Assembly: GCA_021818125.1 (NCBI GenBank)
Contig: JAKAFG010000003.1
Location: forward strand, 1 to 27,267
Reading direction: 5' to 3'
DNA length: 27,267 bases
From: Pseudomonadota bacterium
Lineage (GTDB): Bacteria; Pseudomonadota; Gammaproteobacteria; Acidithiobacillales; Acidithiobacillaceae
Part shown: positions 7,530-15,466 of the stretch, piece after piece
Numbering within the stretch: position 1 is the stretch's first letter
Layout of the letters: the number at the start of each line of letters is the position of its first letter
Position numbers and translations under genes: made by a program
Notes under the pieces: model-generated
The model's database searches: none
What the model saw: only the letters and a program-made list of their open reading frames with translations
Told to the model about the DNA's origin: nothing

Positions 7530-8016
7530 GCCCTGGGTGGGTTCCGCGCGCTCCCGCGCTCTCCACCCAGGAGACTGGCCACCAGGGTGGCCAGGATTAG
7601 GGGCAGGAAGCCCGGGAATTAGGGGCTGGACGCCCCATTCCCAGGCCCAGTGCTGGACGCACTGGCCTGCCCCCTTACAGCGGTCCCCCGGCCGCTTCGC
7701 GCCCGGCGGCAACCCGCTCACTCGGTGCCGCTGAACGCGCACCGGCTTCGTCGCCTGCGGCTCCTCGGGTTCCGGCGCTGCGCGCCTCCACCTGAGCAAG
7801 TTGCCCCCGGCCTGCGGCACGGGGGACGGGGCTTCGCCCCCCGACTCAAAACCGGCACCTGGGGGTGCCTGGCCACACGGTGCCGCGCTGGACGCGCGGC
7901 ACTATCGTGTGTCCTTTTGATCGGCGCCCCCCAGCCTCTTCCCGGTTCGTGCTGGACGCACGATCCGTCCAGAGGGGTTCCGCAGGTCGGCTACGCCGCC
8001 CGCTGCACCCCGCAGC
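7530..8016. repeat. GC-rich array of hairpins, several with invariant TGGAC loop
   Basis: No gene is supported between 7429 and 8147. On the plus strand hairpins lie at 7532-7571 (9-bp stem), 7575-7594 (9 bp), 7601-7613 (loop AGGAA), 7622-7636, 7642-7669, 7723-7744, 7774-7786, 7828-7840, 7854-7869, 7880-7902, 7944-7966 and 8002-8016. Those at 7622, 7642, 7880 and 7944 have the identical core GC-TGGAC-GC with outer stems of different sequence (GGG/CCC, CCAGT/ACTGG, GTGCCGC/GCGGCAC, TCGT/ACGA); the one at 7723 has GC-TGAAC-GC. Stem differences are compensated on both arms, so the structure, not the sequence, is kept. This could be a structured RNA, a single-stranded-DNA recognition region such as an origin of transfer or replication, or a family of palindromic repeats. 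I do not recognise it. Confidence 0.6.
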
Positions 8017-8147
8017 TACGGCGATGTCTGGTGGCTGCGGCTCCCGCCATCTGCGCTAGGGCGTCTTCCCGGCCCTGGAACCTCTGTCTGGTCCCTTGGC
8101 AGCCCCTTCCCTCACTGGCTACCATCGTTTCGCCCGTCTCGCGGTCT

Positions 8148-9917
8148 TCAGGGCACCCTATGGGGATGCCCTGCTGCTGATTTGTTTGTCAGGGTTTTGC
8201 TGCCGGTGAATGGCAATGGCCGGGGGATCGAGAAGGACAGCGTGATCCGTTGGATCTCCTCATATAACACTTCCAGGGCGAAGCCTTCACCATAACTGTC
8301 CCCGGTATCGCTGGAAGAATGCCCGGTGAGCTGGTGGTGCGCATCCTTGGGAATGTGGGCATTGCGGCAGAGGTCTTTGAAAGTGTGCCGGAAGGAATGG
8401 AATACGACATTGTCCGGGAACCCCAGGTTTTTGTGAATATAACCGTTGAACCAGCGGCCCAGCACTTCACTGTCGTTCTTGTTAATGCCTCGGGTCTTGA
8501 GAAAGGGCCACAGGCGTTCCTGTCCGCTGGCTTTAATCGCTTCCACATAGTCGAGAAAACCCAGTTCGATCAGTTGAGGATGCAGGGGGATCTGACGCAG
8601 GCTTTCGTCGTTTTTCCCTCGGCGAATGCGAAAATGAGGCAGCGGAACGCTTTCGAAATTCTGGAGGGTGAGGCGGCCCAGTTCATCCAGCCGGGCGCCG
8701 GTAAAAAGACCCAGGAGAGGAAGCCATATCCGGGCATGGTACCCTCCGCCGCCGGTTTGTCGGCGTTGGGAGAAAAGCCCTTCCGGGGAGAATATCCGGG
8801 CCAGTTGTTCCTGGCTGAAGGGCTTGCGATCTTCCCCGGTATCGACACCGATTTTCTGCACAAAGCGGGCATAGTCAAAATCGGCAAGGGGATTACTGGA
8901 CAGAATTTCGTCTTTGACGGCAATAGAAAACAGAGCCCCCATGAGGGTACCTTTCTTCTCCAGGGTCTTGGCCCTATTACCTCGGGTATCGCGCTGGTGG
9001 CGCAACCAGGCGGCGGCATCCTTCCGGGTCACGGTGGCGGGGGTTTTATTGGGCAGGAAGCTGGACAGGGACTGGATCAGGGTCTGCATCTCCTGTACGG
9101 TCCGTGGGCGCCGTTCGCAGTCCTGCTGCCAATATTCCAGCAAGCCCTGCCAGCTGAGTGCGGTGGGGTGCTTTTCCGATGGGGTGACGGGCAGTTCCGG
9201 GCTGGCGACAGATTCTCCCGCCTGGCGCCGACGCAGGTCCCGGGATGCGGCACGGAAGGCGGTGGCAAAGGGTTCGAAACCTGCGTCCAGTCGCCAGTAA
9301 TTGACGTCCCGTCCGGTGGCCAGATGCAGGAAATGCGCGATGTTGATTTTGAGCTCCTTCAGGAGAGCGATGTCTCCGACAACACCAGGCGGAGGGAGAT
9401 CTCCCACAAAATAAGGGCTCTCTCGCGGGATCAGCAAGCGGTCTTCCGCGTCATCGCCCTGCATCCCGGGGGCCAGCTGGGAGGCGATCAGCTGCCGATA
9501 TTCCGCTTCGTCTTCCTGCATGATGGAGGCATACATCAGCTGTGCGGCTTGTTGAATTTCTTCTTGGGAAAACTTCGGGCGGGGAACCGGTTTGACGAAC
9601 TGCAGGAGATGCGCCTGCTGTTCCGCAGGGAGGGTGTCGAAGAACTCTTTCAGAATCGTGCCTTCGGGCTCATCTGTACAGGGGATTTCCCGGTGCATGG
9701 AGGCTGTTTCGGCCTGGAGTGCTTCGTCTACCTCGACGGCATAGCGGCGGGCCAGCCGCTCGGCTTCCCGGCGGTTGCCGGTACCCAGGGAAAACCGCAA
9801 ATAGCCGTTCCCGCCAACCTTGCGGGGGCCGGACGCGAGGTTCAGATTCTGGCCTTGAAAAGCATCGGGGAGCTTGCGGGAAAAATGGAAGAGCGCGCCC
9901 CTGCGGAGCAGGTACAT
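8148..9917 (-). CDS. int: Tyrosine recombinase / phage-type integrase of the element
   Basis: A 589-aa site-specific recombinase. The N-terminus MYLLRRGALFHFSRKLP is the short domain often seen at the start of this integrase group. The catalytic domain keeps R409 in TGARLDEL, the HSFRHTF box (H507, R510), H533 in TGHSSSD and the nucleophile Y542 in DSYGEG, so it should be active. I chose the ATG at 9917, preceded by GAGGT about 10 nt upstream, over a TTG at 9971; the sequence between them holds octamer repeats that look like integrase binding sites. The gene lies about 100 bp from attR and reads away from the tRNA. It presumably recombines the 20-bp core shared by attL and attR. Confidence 0.93.
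   Translation of the reverse strand: MYLLRRGALFHFSRKLPDAFQGQNLNLASGPRKVGGNGYLRFSLGTGNRREAERLARRYAVEVDEALQAETASMHREIPCTDEPEGTILKEFFDTLPAEQQAHLLQFVKPVPRPKFSQEEIQQAAQLMYASIMQEDEAEYRQLIASQLAPGMQGDDAEDRLLIPRESPYFVGDLPPPGVVGDIALLKELKINIAHFLHLATGRDVNYWRLDAGFEPFATAFRAASRDLRRRQAGESVASPELPVTPSEKHPTALSWQGLLEYWQQDCERRPRTVQEMQTLIQSLSSFLPNKTPATVTRKDAAAWLRHQRDTRGNRAKTLEKKGTLMGALFSIAVKDEILSSNPLADFDYARFVQKIGVDTGEDRKPFSQEQLARIFSPEGLFSQRRQTGGGGYHARIWLPLLGLFTGARLDELGRLTLQNFESVPLPHFRIRRGKNDESLRQIPLHPQLIELGFLDYVEAIKASGQERLWPFLKTRGINKNDSEVLGRWFNGYIHKNLGFPDNVVFHSFRHTFKDLCRNAHIPKDAHHQLTGHSSSDTGDSYGEGFALEVLYEEIQRITLSFSIPRPLPFTGSKTLTNKSAAGHPHRVP
8149..8173. terminator. Hairpin at the integrase 3' end
   Basis: CAGGGCA (8149-8155) pairs with TGCCCTG (8167-8173), with a further CCC/GGG after a one-base bulge and a TATG loop. 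It overlaps the last codons of the integrase. No T-run follows on the minus strand, so terminator function is uncertain. Confidence 0.3.
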
Positions 9918-9937
9918 AGGGTTCTTGACCTCACTTT

Positions 9938-9970
9938 TAGCTACACTTCTAGCCACAGTGTCTAGTCGCA
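9938..9970. repeat. Right-end octamer repeats, possible integrase arm sites
   Basis: TAGCTACA (9938-9945), TAGCCACA (9950-9957) and TAGTCGCA (9963-9970) are spaced 12-13 bp apart. They resemble TAGTTACA at 2008 and 2021 at the other end of the element. Pattern and location fit arm-type or autoregulatory integrase sites; this is an inference. Confidence 0.4.
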
Positions 9971-10021
9971 ACCCATTGAAAGCTAACTTCCTTTATGGAA
10001 AATCAGACAGTTAATATAACA

Positions 10022-10041
10022 TGGCGGAGAGGGTGGGATTC
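10022..10041. repeat. attR: tRNA-Ser 3' end copy
   Basis: These 20 bp form the 3' end of the intact tRNA-Ser gene and match 1927-1946 exactly. The integrase gene starts about 100 bp inside this end, the usual arrangement for tRNA-targeting tyrosine recombinases. Confidence 0.9.
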
Positions 10042-10110
10042 GAACCCACGTGGGGTTGCCCCCCATCCGATTTCGAGTCGGCGCCGTTATGGCCACTTCG
10101 GTACCTCTCC
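10022..10110 (-). tRNA. serU: tRNA-Ser (anticodon CGA)
   Basis: The minus strand folds as a class II tRNA: acceptor GGAGAGG (10110-10104) pairs with CCTCTCC before an encoded GCCA end, the anticodon loop reads CTCGAAA, giving anticodon CGA, the long variable arm is GGGGGGCAACCCC-like, and the T arm is GTGGG-TTCGAAT-CCCAC. It reads UCG codons. It is the integration target of the element; its 3' half is supplied by the attR copy and matches a functional tRNA. The symbol follows the E. coli tRNA-Ser(CGA) name. Confidence 0.95.
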
Positions 10111-10115
10111 GTGGG

Positions 10116-10143
10116 GGCATACCTTAATCTTTCCCGACGCCAA
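10116..10143 (-). promoter_or_regulatory. Candidate tRNA-Ser promoter
   Basis: TTGGCG (10143-10138) and TATGCC (10121-10116) are 16 nt apart on the minus strand, followed by a GC-rich discriminator just before the mature 5' end at 10110. Such discriminators are common at stable-RNA promoters. The boxes are weak matches. Confidence 0.35.
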
Positions 10144-10173
10144 CGGCAAGTGCGCCGCGCCGACAAACGCAGT

Positions 10174-10196
10174 ACGGCGCTACAACGTAGCGCCGT
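10174..10196. terminator. Perfect 10-bp hairpin at the end of secF
   Basis: ACGGCGCTAC (10174-10183) and GTAGCGCCGT (10187-10196) form a perfect stem with a 3-nt loop that overlaps the last codons and stop of secF. On the minus strand only a weak TTT follows a few bases later. It may act as an mRNA 3'-end stabiliser or an imperfect terminator separating the Sec operon from tRNA-Ser. Confidence 0.5.
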
Positions 10197-11130
10197 CGTT
10201 ACGATCCTTGGCACTGATAAACTGGCGCTTGAGGACGTGCTCCCGCTTGAGCCCCAGCCACAGTGCAATCGGGCTCGCGACGAAAATTGAGGAATACGTA
10301 CCCACCACCACGCCGATAACCAGCGCCGTGGCAAACCCGTGAATCACCGGTCCGCCGAAGAGGAAGAGCGACAGGGCGACCATGAAGGTGATGAAACTGG
10401 TAATCACCGTTCGTGACAGGGTCTCATTGATAGCGATGTTGAAAATCTGTGCCACATTGCCGCTACGGGACGCCCGCAGGTCCTCACGCATACGGTCGAA
10501 AACCACCACCGTATCATTGAGGGAAAAGCCCATGATGACCAGCAAAGCCGCAATCACGGTCAGGGAGAACTCTTCCTGACTGATGGCGAAAAAGCCCACC
10601 ACCAGGATCGGGTCGTGGAGCATGGCGAGCACACCGCCCACTGCAAAACGCCACTCGAAGCGAAACCCCACATAAATCAGGATGCCCAGGGTCACGATGA
10701 CCAGCGCCATGACCCCCTTATTCCGCAATTCCTTACCCACCTCCGGGCCAACATATTCCGTGCGGCGCAACTGCGCGTCCGGGTATTTCATCTGATCTTT
10801 CTGAAATACCTGCAAAATCTTGTTACCCACCGCGCTGCTCTCACCGGGTACGGTGCGCAAGCGAATCAGCAAATCGCGATCCCCACCAAAGGTCTGCACC
10901 GCCGCATCGTGAAAACCCGCCTGCGCGAGTGTCCCACGCACAGCCCCCAAATCCGGTGTCTTACTGAAGGCCAGTTCCACCAGCGTACCACCGGTGAAAT
11001 CGATGCTGTAGTTCAGCCCGCGCACCAGAAAAACGGCGACAGAAGCAATAATCAGCAGAGCGGACACCCCCAGAAAAATCCAGCGTCTGGACATGAAGTC
11101 TACATGGGTACGGGCTTTGAAAAGTTCCAT
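10180..11130 (-). CDS. secF: Protein translocase subunit SecF
   Basis: Inner-membrane partner of SecD that helps complete protein export through SecYEG using the proton motive force; 316 aa. The N-terminus MELFKARTHVDFMSRRW leads into TM1, followed by the family signature GLNYSIDFTGGTLVEL and a periplasmic domain, then the C-terminal bundle of TM segments with the RND-like GFSLNDTVVVFDRMRE segment. I chose the ATG at 11130 because GAGG lies 5 nt upstream and the upstream extension has no family similarity. It starts 7 nt after the secD stop, so the two are translated from one message. Confidence 0.96.
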   Translation of the reverse strand: MELFKARTHVDFMSRRWIFLGVSALLIIASVAVFLVRGLNYSIDFTGGTLVELAFSKTPDLGAVRGTLAQAGFHDAAVQTFGGDRDLLIRLRTVPGESSAVGNKILQVFQKDQMKYPDAQLRRTEYVGPEVGKELRNKGVMALVIVTLGILIYVGFRFEWRFAVGGVLAMLHDPILVVGFFAISQEEFSLTVIAALLVIMGFSLNDTVVVFDRMREDLRASRSGNVAQIFNIAINETLSRTVITSFITFMVALSLFLFGGPVIHGFATALVIGVVVGTYSSIFVASPIALWLGLKREHVLKRQFISAKDRNDGATL

Positions 11131-11137
11131 TGCGGCC

Positions 11138-12922
11138 TCAGATATAAAGCTTTTGCACGCGCCGCTTACCGAGGGCGAGTTCGATGATGCCACGACTCAT
11201 CATGGTCGCGGTAAACATGGACGTGATCACACCGATAGTCAGCACCAGCGCGAAGCCCTTGATGGCCCCGGTACCGAACTGGAATAACACCAGTGCCGCA
11301 ATCAACACGGTGATATTGGAGTCCACAATAGTGGCAAAGGCCTTCTTGAAACCGGCGTCAATGGCGGCGCGGGTGCTCATGCCAAGGCGCAGTTCCTCGC
11401 GAATACGCTCGAATACCAGCACGTTAGCATCCACCGCCAGGCCAATCTTCAGTACGATACCGGCAATACCCGGCAGAGTCAGGGTACCGCCCATTATCGA
11501 GAGCACCGCCAGAATGGCCAGAACGTTCACCAGGATAGCGAGGTCGGCAATCAGGCCAAAAGCCCGGTAATAAAGCGTCATGAAGAGCACGACGAAGAGC
11601 ATGCCGAAGACCACTGCCATCACCCCGTCGTGGATGGAGTCCTGGCCCAGAGTCGGGCCAACCGTGCGCTCTTCCGAAATATGAACGGGCGCGGGTAACG
11701 CGCCGGCCCGCAATTCAATCGCGGCATTACTGGCGTCTTTCAAACCGGAGAATCCGGTAATCTGGGCCCGGCCCCCCGTAATGGCTTCACGTATCACCGG
11801 CGCGGTCACCACCTTGTTATCCAGCAAAATAGCCATACGCTTGCCAACATTTTTAGTAGTCAGATCCCCGAAGATGCGGGTTCCCTCGTTGTTGAAACTG
11901 ACATTAACAATGGACTGACCGCTATTGTTGTCCACCCCCGCGCTGGCATTACTGAGATAGCGGCCCGTGAGCACCGTATCCGTGTAAAGCACGTAAGGCG
12001 CACCGTGAACGCCGTAAAACAGGGCTGTGCCGGGCGGCAGGTCACCTTTGAGGGCGGCCGCCATGTTGGCCTGGTCATCCACCATCTTGAATTCGAGTTG
12101 GGCGGTAGAACCAATAATGGATTTAGCGCGCTGGGTGTCCTGCACACCGGGCAATTGCACGGCGATATGCTCAGCGCCCTGACGCTGGATGACCGGCTCG
12201 GAAACGCCCAGTTCATCAATACGATTGCGAATAACGACAATGGCCTGCTGCAGCGCATCATCCTTCATTTTTCTGGCGGCATCGGGGGTGATACTTACAC
12301 CTAACACCGCATTAGGCTGCAGGGTGACGGCATAATCGGGATAATGCCCGGCGATAGCCTTTTGCGCCTGCGCCGCGACCGCGGCGTTTTCCATCTCGAT
12401 GGCAAGACTTTGCGGCCCGGTCATATTGACCGCCAGATATTGCAGCTTCTGGTGACGGAGGAAAGTGCGCAAGCTGCCGCTGTCCTGCTCCAGAGCATGT
12501 TTGATAACGGCATCGGTATCGACACGCAGCAGGAGATACACGCCGCCGCGCAAGTCAAGGCCCAGATTGACGGGCTTGGCACCGAGACTGCTTAGCCAGT
12601 CCGGCTCTGCAGACATCTGCGAAAGAATGACCTGCGCATTGGCCGGGAGTTTGTTTTGCAGTAAGGTCTCGGCCAAGCCCTGGGCATCGTCGTTCGGGAA
12701 AAAGAAGGTGCTGCCCTTCTCATCCGAGCTGACGCGGGTGACCGGAATTTTAGCCGTCTGCAGCCAGTCCTGCAGTGTGGCCGCTGGCGGCAGGATAGTC
12801 CCAGCGGGAGCGCGCACCTCCACCGCGGAATGCCAGCCATAGAAGTTAGGCAGTGCGTAAAACAGGGAGGGCAATACGACGGCGAGGATAATCAGGTACT
12901 TCCACCATGGGTAACGGGTCAT
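11138..12922 (-). CDS. secD: Protein translocase subunit SecD
   Basis: Larger subunit of the SecDF export motor, 594 aa, within the usual range. Visible are the N-terminal membrane anchor (about 8-27), the LGLDLRGGVYLLL motif near residue 120, the large periplasmic P1 region with RIDELGVSEPVIQRQG, and the C-terminal TM bundle with LTLPGIAGIVLKIGLAVDANVLVFERIREE, typical of RND-superfamily SecD. An AAAGG lies about 7 nt before the ATG. It sits between yajC and secF as in the standard yajC-secD-secF operon. Confidence 0.97.
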   Translation of the reverse strand: MTRYPWWKYLIILAVVLPSLFYALPNFYGWHSAVEVRAPAGTILPPAATLQDWLQTAKIPVTRVSSDEKGSTFFFPNDDAQGLAETLLQNKLPANAQVILSQMSAEPDWLSSLGAKPVNLGLDLRGGVYLLLRVDTDAVIKHALEQDSGSLRTFLRHQKLQYLAVNMTGPQSLAIEMENAAVAAQAQKAIAGHYPDYAVTLQPNAVLGVSITPDAARKMKDDALQQAIVVIRNRIDELGVSEPVIQRQGAEHIAVQLPGVQDTQRAKSIIGSTAQLEFKMVDDQANMAAALKGDLPPGTALFYGVHGAPYVLYTDTVLTGRYLSNASAGVDNNSGQSIVNVSFNNEGTRIFGDLTTKNVGKRMAILLDNKVVTAPVIREAITGGRAQITGFSGLKDASNAAIELRAGALPAPVHISEERTVGPTLGQDSIHDGVMAVVFGMLFVVLFMTLYYRAFGLIADLAILVNVLAILAVLSIMGGTLTLPGIAGIVLKIGLAVDANVLVFERIREELRLGMSTRAAIDAGFKKAFATIVDSNITVLIAALVLFQFGTGAIKGFALVLTIGVITSMFTATMMSRGIIELALGKRRVQKLYI

Positions 12923-12932
12923 GAACGAGCCT

Positions 12933-13268
12933 TTACAGTTTTTTCAATGTCCCTTTGGGCAACAGTAACGTCACTGAAGCCCGCTGTACTTTTACAATGA
13001 CCCCCTCAGCAACCTCAAGTTGCAGATAATCCTCACCCGCCTGCATAATCCGCCCGGCCAGACCACCCTGGGTAACCACTTCATCGCCTTTGGAAATCGC
13101 CGAAATTAACTGGCGTTGTTCTTTCGCTTTTTTCATCTGCGGGCGAATCAGCAGAAAATAGAAAATGCCGAAAATGATAACCAGCGGGATGACTTGCATA
13201 AAGACGGAGTCCGGACCTGCCCCCGCCGCAGTTCCGGCATAAGCGTTGGCGATAGGCGAAAAGTTCAT
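12933..13268 (-). CDS. yajC: Preprotein translocase accessory subunit YajC
   Basis: A 111-aa protein with one membrane segment, IPLVIIFGIFYFLLIRPQ, followed by the conserved KKAKEQRQLISAISKGDEVVTQGGLAGRI stretch of YajC. It associates with SecDF at the inner membrane. The start is set at the ATG at 13268, five nt after a strong AGGAG (13278-13274); a GTG two codons upstream overlaps that RBS and is less likely. The N-terminal tail before the TM is alanine/glycine-rich. Confidence 0.95.
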   Translation of the reverse strand: MNFSPIANAYAGTAAGAGPDSVFMQVIPLVIIFGIFYFLLIRPQMKKAKEQRQLISAISKGDEVVTQGGLAGRIMQAGEDYLQLEVAEGVIVKVQRASVTLLLPKGTLKKL

Positions 13269-13308
13269 ATCCACTCCTGATCAGGTCTGAGGGTCGTCAT
13301 TGTAGCCT

Positions 13309-14424
13309 TTAGGCATCAACTAGGGAACCAGCAGCACGCTGCCGGTAAAAATCGTCGGTAAAAGCATCCAGGCGACCGGCAGCAATGGCTTCCCGCAGCC
13401 CTGCCATCAGCTCCTGATAGTAGTGCAGATTATGCAGGGTGTTCAGGCGGGCGCCGAGAATTTCATGACTGCGCTGTAAGTGGCGCAGATAGGCCCTGCT
13501 ATAGTTCTGGCAGGTGTAACAGGCACAGGCCGGATCCGGCGGCAGTGCGTCTTTTTCGTAACGGGCGTTGCGCAGTTTGAGGATGCCATCGCGGGTAAAA
13601 AGCCAGCCATTGCGGGCATTACGGGTCGGCATCACACAGTCGAACATGTCGATACCGCGGCGTACTCCCTCTACCAGGTCCTCCGGTGTGCCGACCCCCA
13701 TGAGGTAACGGGGCCGATCTGCGGGCATCTGCGGCATGAGTTCCTCCAGCACCTGCATCATCTCCGCCTTGCTCTCCCCTACCGAAAGTCCGCCGATAGC
13801 AAGACCGGGGAAATCCAGGCGCTGCAATCCCGCTAAAGAACGCTGACGTAAATCCCCATACATTCCACCCTGGACGATGCCGAAGAGCTGCCCCGGCCCG
13901 GTATAAGAGGCACGAGAGCGCGCCGCCCAGCGCAAAGAAAGCTCCATGCTGACACGGGCTTCTTCGTAGGTGGCAGGATGGGGCGTACATTCATCGAAGA
14001 CCATAGCGATGTCCGAACCCAGCGCCGCCTGAATCTGCATGGACTCTTCCGGCCCCAGAAAGACCTTATGGCCATCGGTGGGCGCACGAAACTGCACCCC
14101 GGCCTCCGTCAACTTGCGCAGCGCGCCCAGACTGAAGACCTGGAAACCGCCCGAATCGGTGAGGATGGGCCGATCCCAGTGCATCATCTTATGCAGGCCG
14201 CCTACCGCACTGATTACCTCCAGGCCGGGACGCAGAAAGAGATGAAAGGTGTTACCGAGGATGATCTCGGTCCCCAGCGTCTTCAACTCCTCAGGAGACA
14301 TGGCCTTGACGGTGCCATAGGTACCCACCGGCATAAAGGCAGGCGTCTGAATATTGCCGCGGGGGAGGTGCAGAACGCCGCGCCGTGCCGCATCATCACT
14401 GGCCAGCAACTGATAAATGCTCAT
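13309..14424 (-). CDS. tgt: tRNA-guanine transglycosylase
   Basis: Exchanges guanine 34 for preQ1 in tRNAs with GUN anticodons, the insertion step of queuosine synthesis; 371 aa. The general-acid/base Asp is D90 in ILTDSGGFQVFSLG, the nucleophile lies in FDCVMPTRNARNG near residue 265, and the zinc ligands are in CACYTC plus a downstream histidine. The start at 14424 (MSIYQLLASDDAARRG) matches the family and overlaps the queA stop as ATGA, suggesting translational coupling. The frame is open 32 codons further upstream but that part reads queA out of frame. Confidence 0.97.
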   Translation of the reverse strand: MSIYQLLASDDAARRGVLHLPRGNIQTPAFMPVGTYGTVKAMSPEELKTLGTEIILGNTFHLFLRPGLEVISAVGGLHKMMHWDRPILTDSGGFQVFSLGALRKLTEAGVQFRAPTDGHKVFLGPEESMQIQAALGSDIAMVFDECTPHPATYEEARVSMELSLRWAARSRASYTGPGQLFGIVQGGMYGDLRQRSLAGLQRLDFPGLAIGGLSVGESKAEMMQVLEELMPQMPADRPRYLMGVGTPEDLVEGVRRGIDMFDCVMPTRNARNGWLFTRDGILKLRNARYEKDALPPDPACACYTCQNYSRAYLRHLQRSHEILGARLNTLHNLHYYQELMAGLREAIAAGRLDAFTDDFYRQRAAGSLVDA

Positions 14425-15458
14425 CGGCGTCCGATCTGAGGGGAAATCAACATGGCATCTCCATAACTGAAAAATCGATAGCCCTCTGCCACCGCGTAGC
14501 GATAGGCAGCGAGCATGCACTCCATGCCGGCAAAGGCACAGACCAGCATGAGCAGAGTGGATTCCGGGAGGTGAAAATTGGTCAACAGCCCGTCAGTCAC
14601 CTGAAAGGCCTTACCGGGATAGATGAACAGGCGGGTCTCTCCGGTGTAGGGGCGCAGCGTCCCATCCTGCGCCGCTGTCTCCAGCGCGCGGCAGGCCGTG
14701 GTACCCACGGCAATCACCCGCCCGCCCCGCGCCTTCGCGGCGGCAACGGCTGCCACCGTCGTCGCACTGACCTCCATGGTTTCGGCGTGCATGGGGTGCT
14801 CGGTAATGTCATCACTGCGCACCGGGAGAAAAGTCCCGGCACCGACGTGCAAGGTCACGAAGGTCCGCTCAACGCCGCGCGCCGCGAGGGCGGCCAGCAG
14901 ATTCGCGTCGAAATGCAACCCGGCGGTGGGTGCGGCCACCGCACCGGGATGAGCCGCATAGATGGTCTGATAGCGCTCCCGATCACTGGCCTCCGGCACC
15001 CGCCGGATGTAGGGCGGCAGGGGCGTACTCCCTTCGGCTTCGAGAATGGGTAACCACTGGGCGTCCGCAGACAGGCTCAGACGGACGTCCATGCCATCCT
15101 TTTCCTTTACCGTAGCCACGGCACCACCCGGCAAATGAATGGACATGCCCGGCCGCAACGCCTTGGAGGATTTTGCCAGAAACCAGCCCTCCTGAGCATC
15201 GATCATTCGGTCGAGCAGCAGTTCGACCGCGCCACCCGTCGCTTTGCGGGCCTGCAAACGCGCGGGAAGCACACGGGTATCGTTGAGTACCAGCAGGTCT
15301 CCGGGCTGGAGGAGGTCGGGCAGATCGCATATCCACGCATCTTCCCAAGTGCCTTGGCGGCCATCGACGATGAGCATGCGCGCGGCGCTGCGTTCCGCGA
15401 GAGGTGCCTGGGCGATCAGCGCGTCAGGCAATTCATAATAAAAATCACTTTTCTGCAT
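14421..15458 (-). CDS. queA: S-adenosylmethionine:tRNA ribosyltransferase-isomerase
   Basis: Transfers the ribosyl moiety of SAM to preQ1-tRNA to form epoxyqueuosine; 345 aa, full length. Recognisable are the N-terminal DFYYELPDALIAQAPL, the LVLNDTRVLPARL motif, and AAPTAGLHFD with the GTFLPVRSDDI and NFHLPESTLLMLVCAFAG blocks near the C-terminus. It lies directly upstream of tgt, the enzyme that makes its substrate, and 8 nt after the CorC-like gene. No obvious SD precedes the ATG, which fits translational coupling to the upstream gene. Confidence 0.97.
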   Translation of the reverse strand: MQKSDFYYELPDALIAQAPLAERSAARMLIVDGRQGTWEDAWICDLPDLLQPGDLLVLNDTRVLPARLQARKATGGAVELLLDRMIDAQEGWFLAKSSKALRPGMSIHLPGGAVATVKEKDGMDVRLSLSADAQWLPILEAEGSTPLPPYIRRVPEASDRERYQTIYAAHPGAVAAPTAGLHFDANLLAALAARGVERTFVTLHVGAGTFLPVRSDDITEHPMHAETMEVSATTVAAVAAAKARGGRVIAVGTTACRALETAAQDGTLRPYTGETRLFIYPGKAFQVTDGLLTNFHLPESTLLMLVCAFAGMECMLAAYRYAVAEGYRFFSYGDAMLISPQIGRR

Positions 15459-15466
15459 GGAGCGTA

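Larger units (their letters stand above)
1927..10041. mobile_element. Integrative element of about 8.1 kb inserted in tRNA-Ser(CGA)
   Basis: A tyrosine recombinase gene (8148-9917) sits next to a tRNA-Ser gene whose 3'-terminal 20 bp are duplicated exactly at 1927-1946, the classic outcome of site-specific integration at a tRNA 3' end. The flanks belong together without it: ffs-dnaX on the left and tRNA-Ser/secF on the right form a known proteobacterial neighbourhood. The interior has loose gene spacing, both strands in use, a decayed toxin-antitoxin pair, a mobilisation-like protein and cargo genes, unlike the dense chromosomal operon to the right. No conjugation machinery is present, so it looks like a small integrative or mobilisable island that would depend on a helper. 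Whether it can still excise is unknown. Confidence 0.85.

Noticed and set aside
7248..7820. 190-codon minus-strand frame overlapping the winged-helix gene start
   Set aside because: Out of frame with the supported gene and low in plausible protein character; hairpins explain its openness.
7530..8016. CRISPR array
   Set aside because: The repeats are variable-stem hairpins at irregular spacing, with no constant repeat length, no unique spacers and no cas genes.
7650..8180. 176-codon plus-strand frame across the hairpin array
   Set aside because: Composition is dominated by Pro, Arg, Cys and Leu dictated by the palindromes, with no RBS and no recognisable domain.
8319..9965. Open 548-codon plus-strand frame opposite the integrase
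   Set aside because: It is antisense to a gene with all tyrosine-recombinase residues, has no recognisable motifs, and is a codon-bias shadow.
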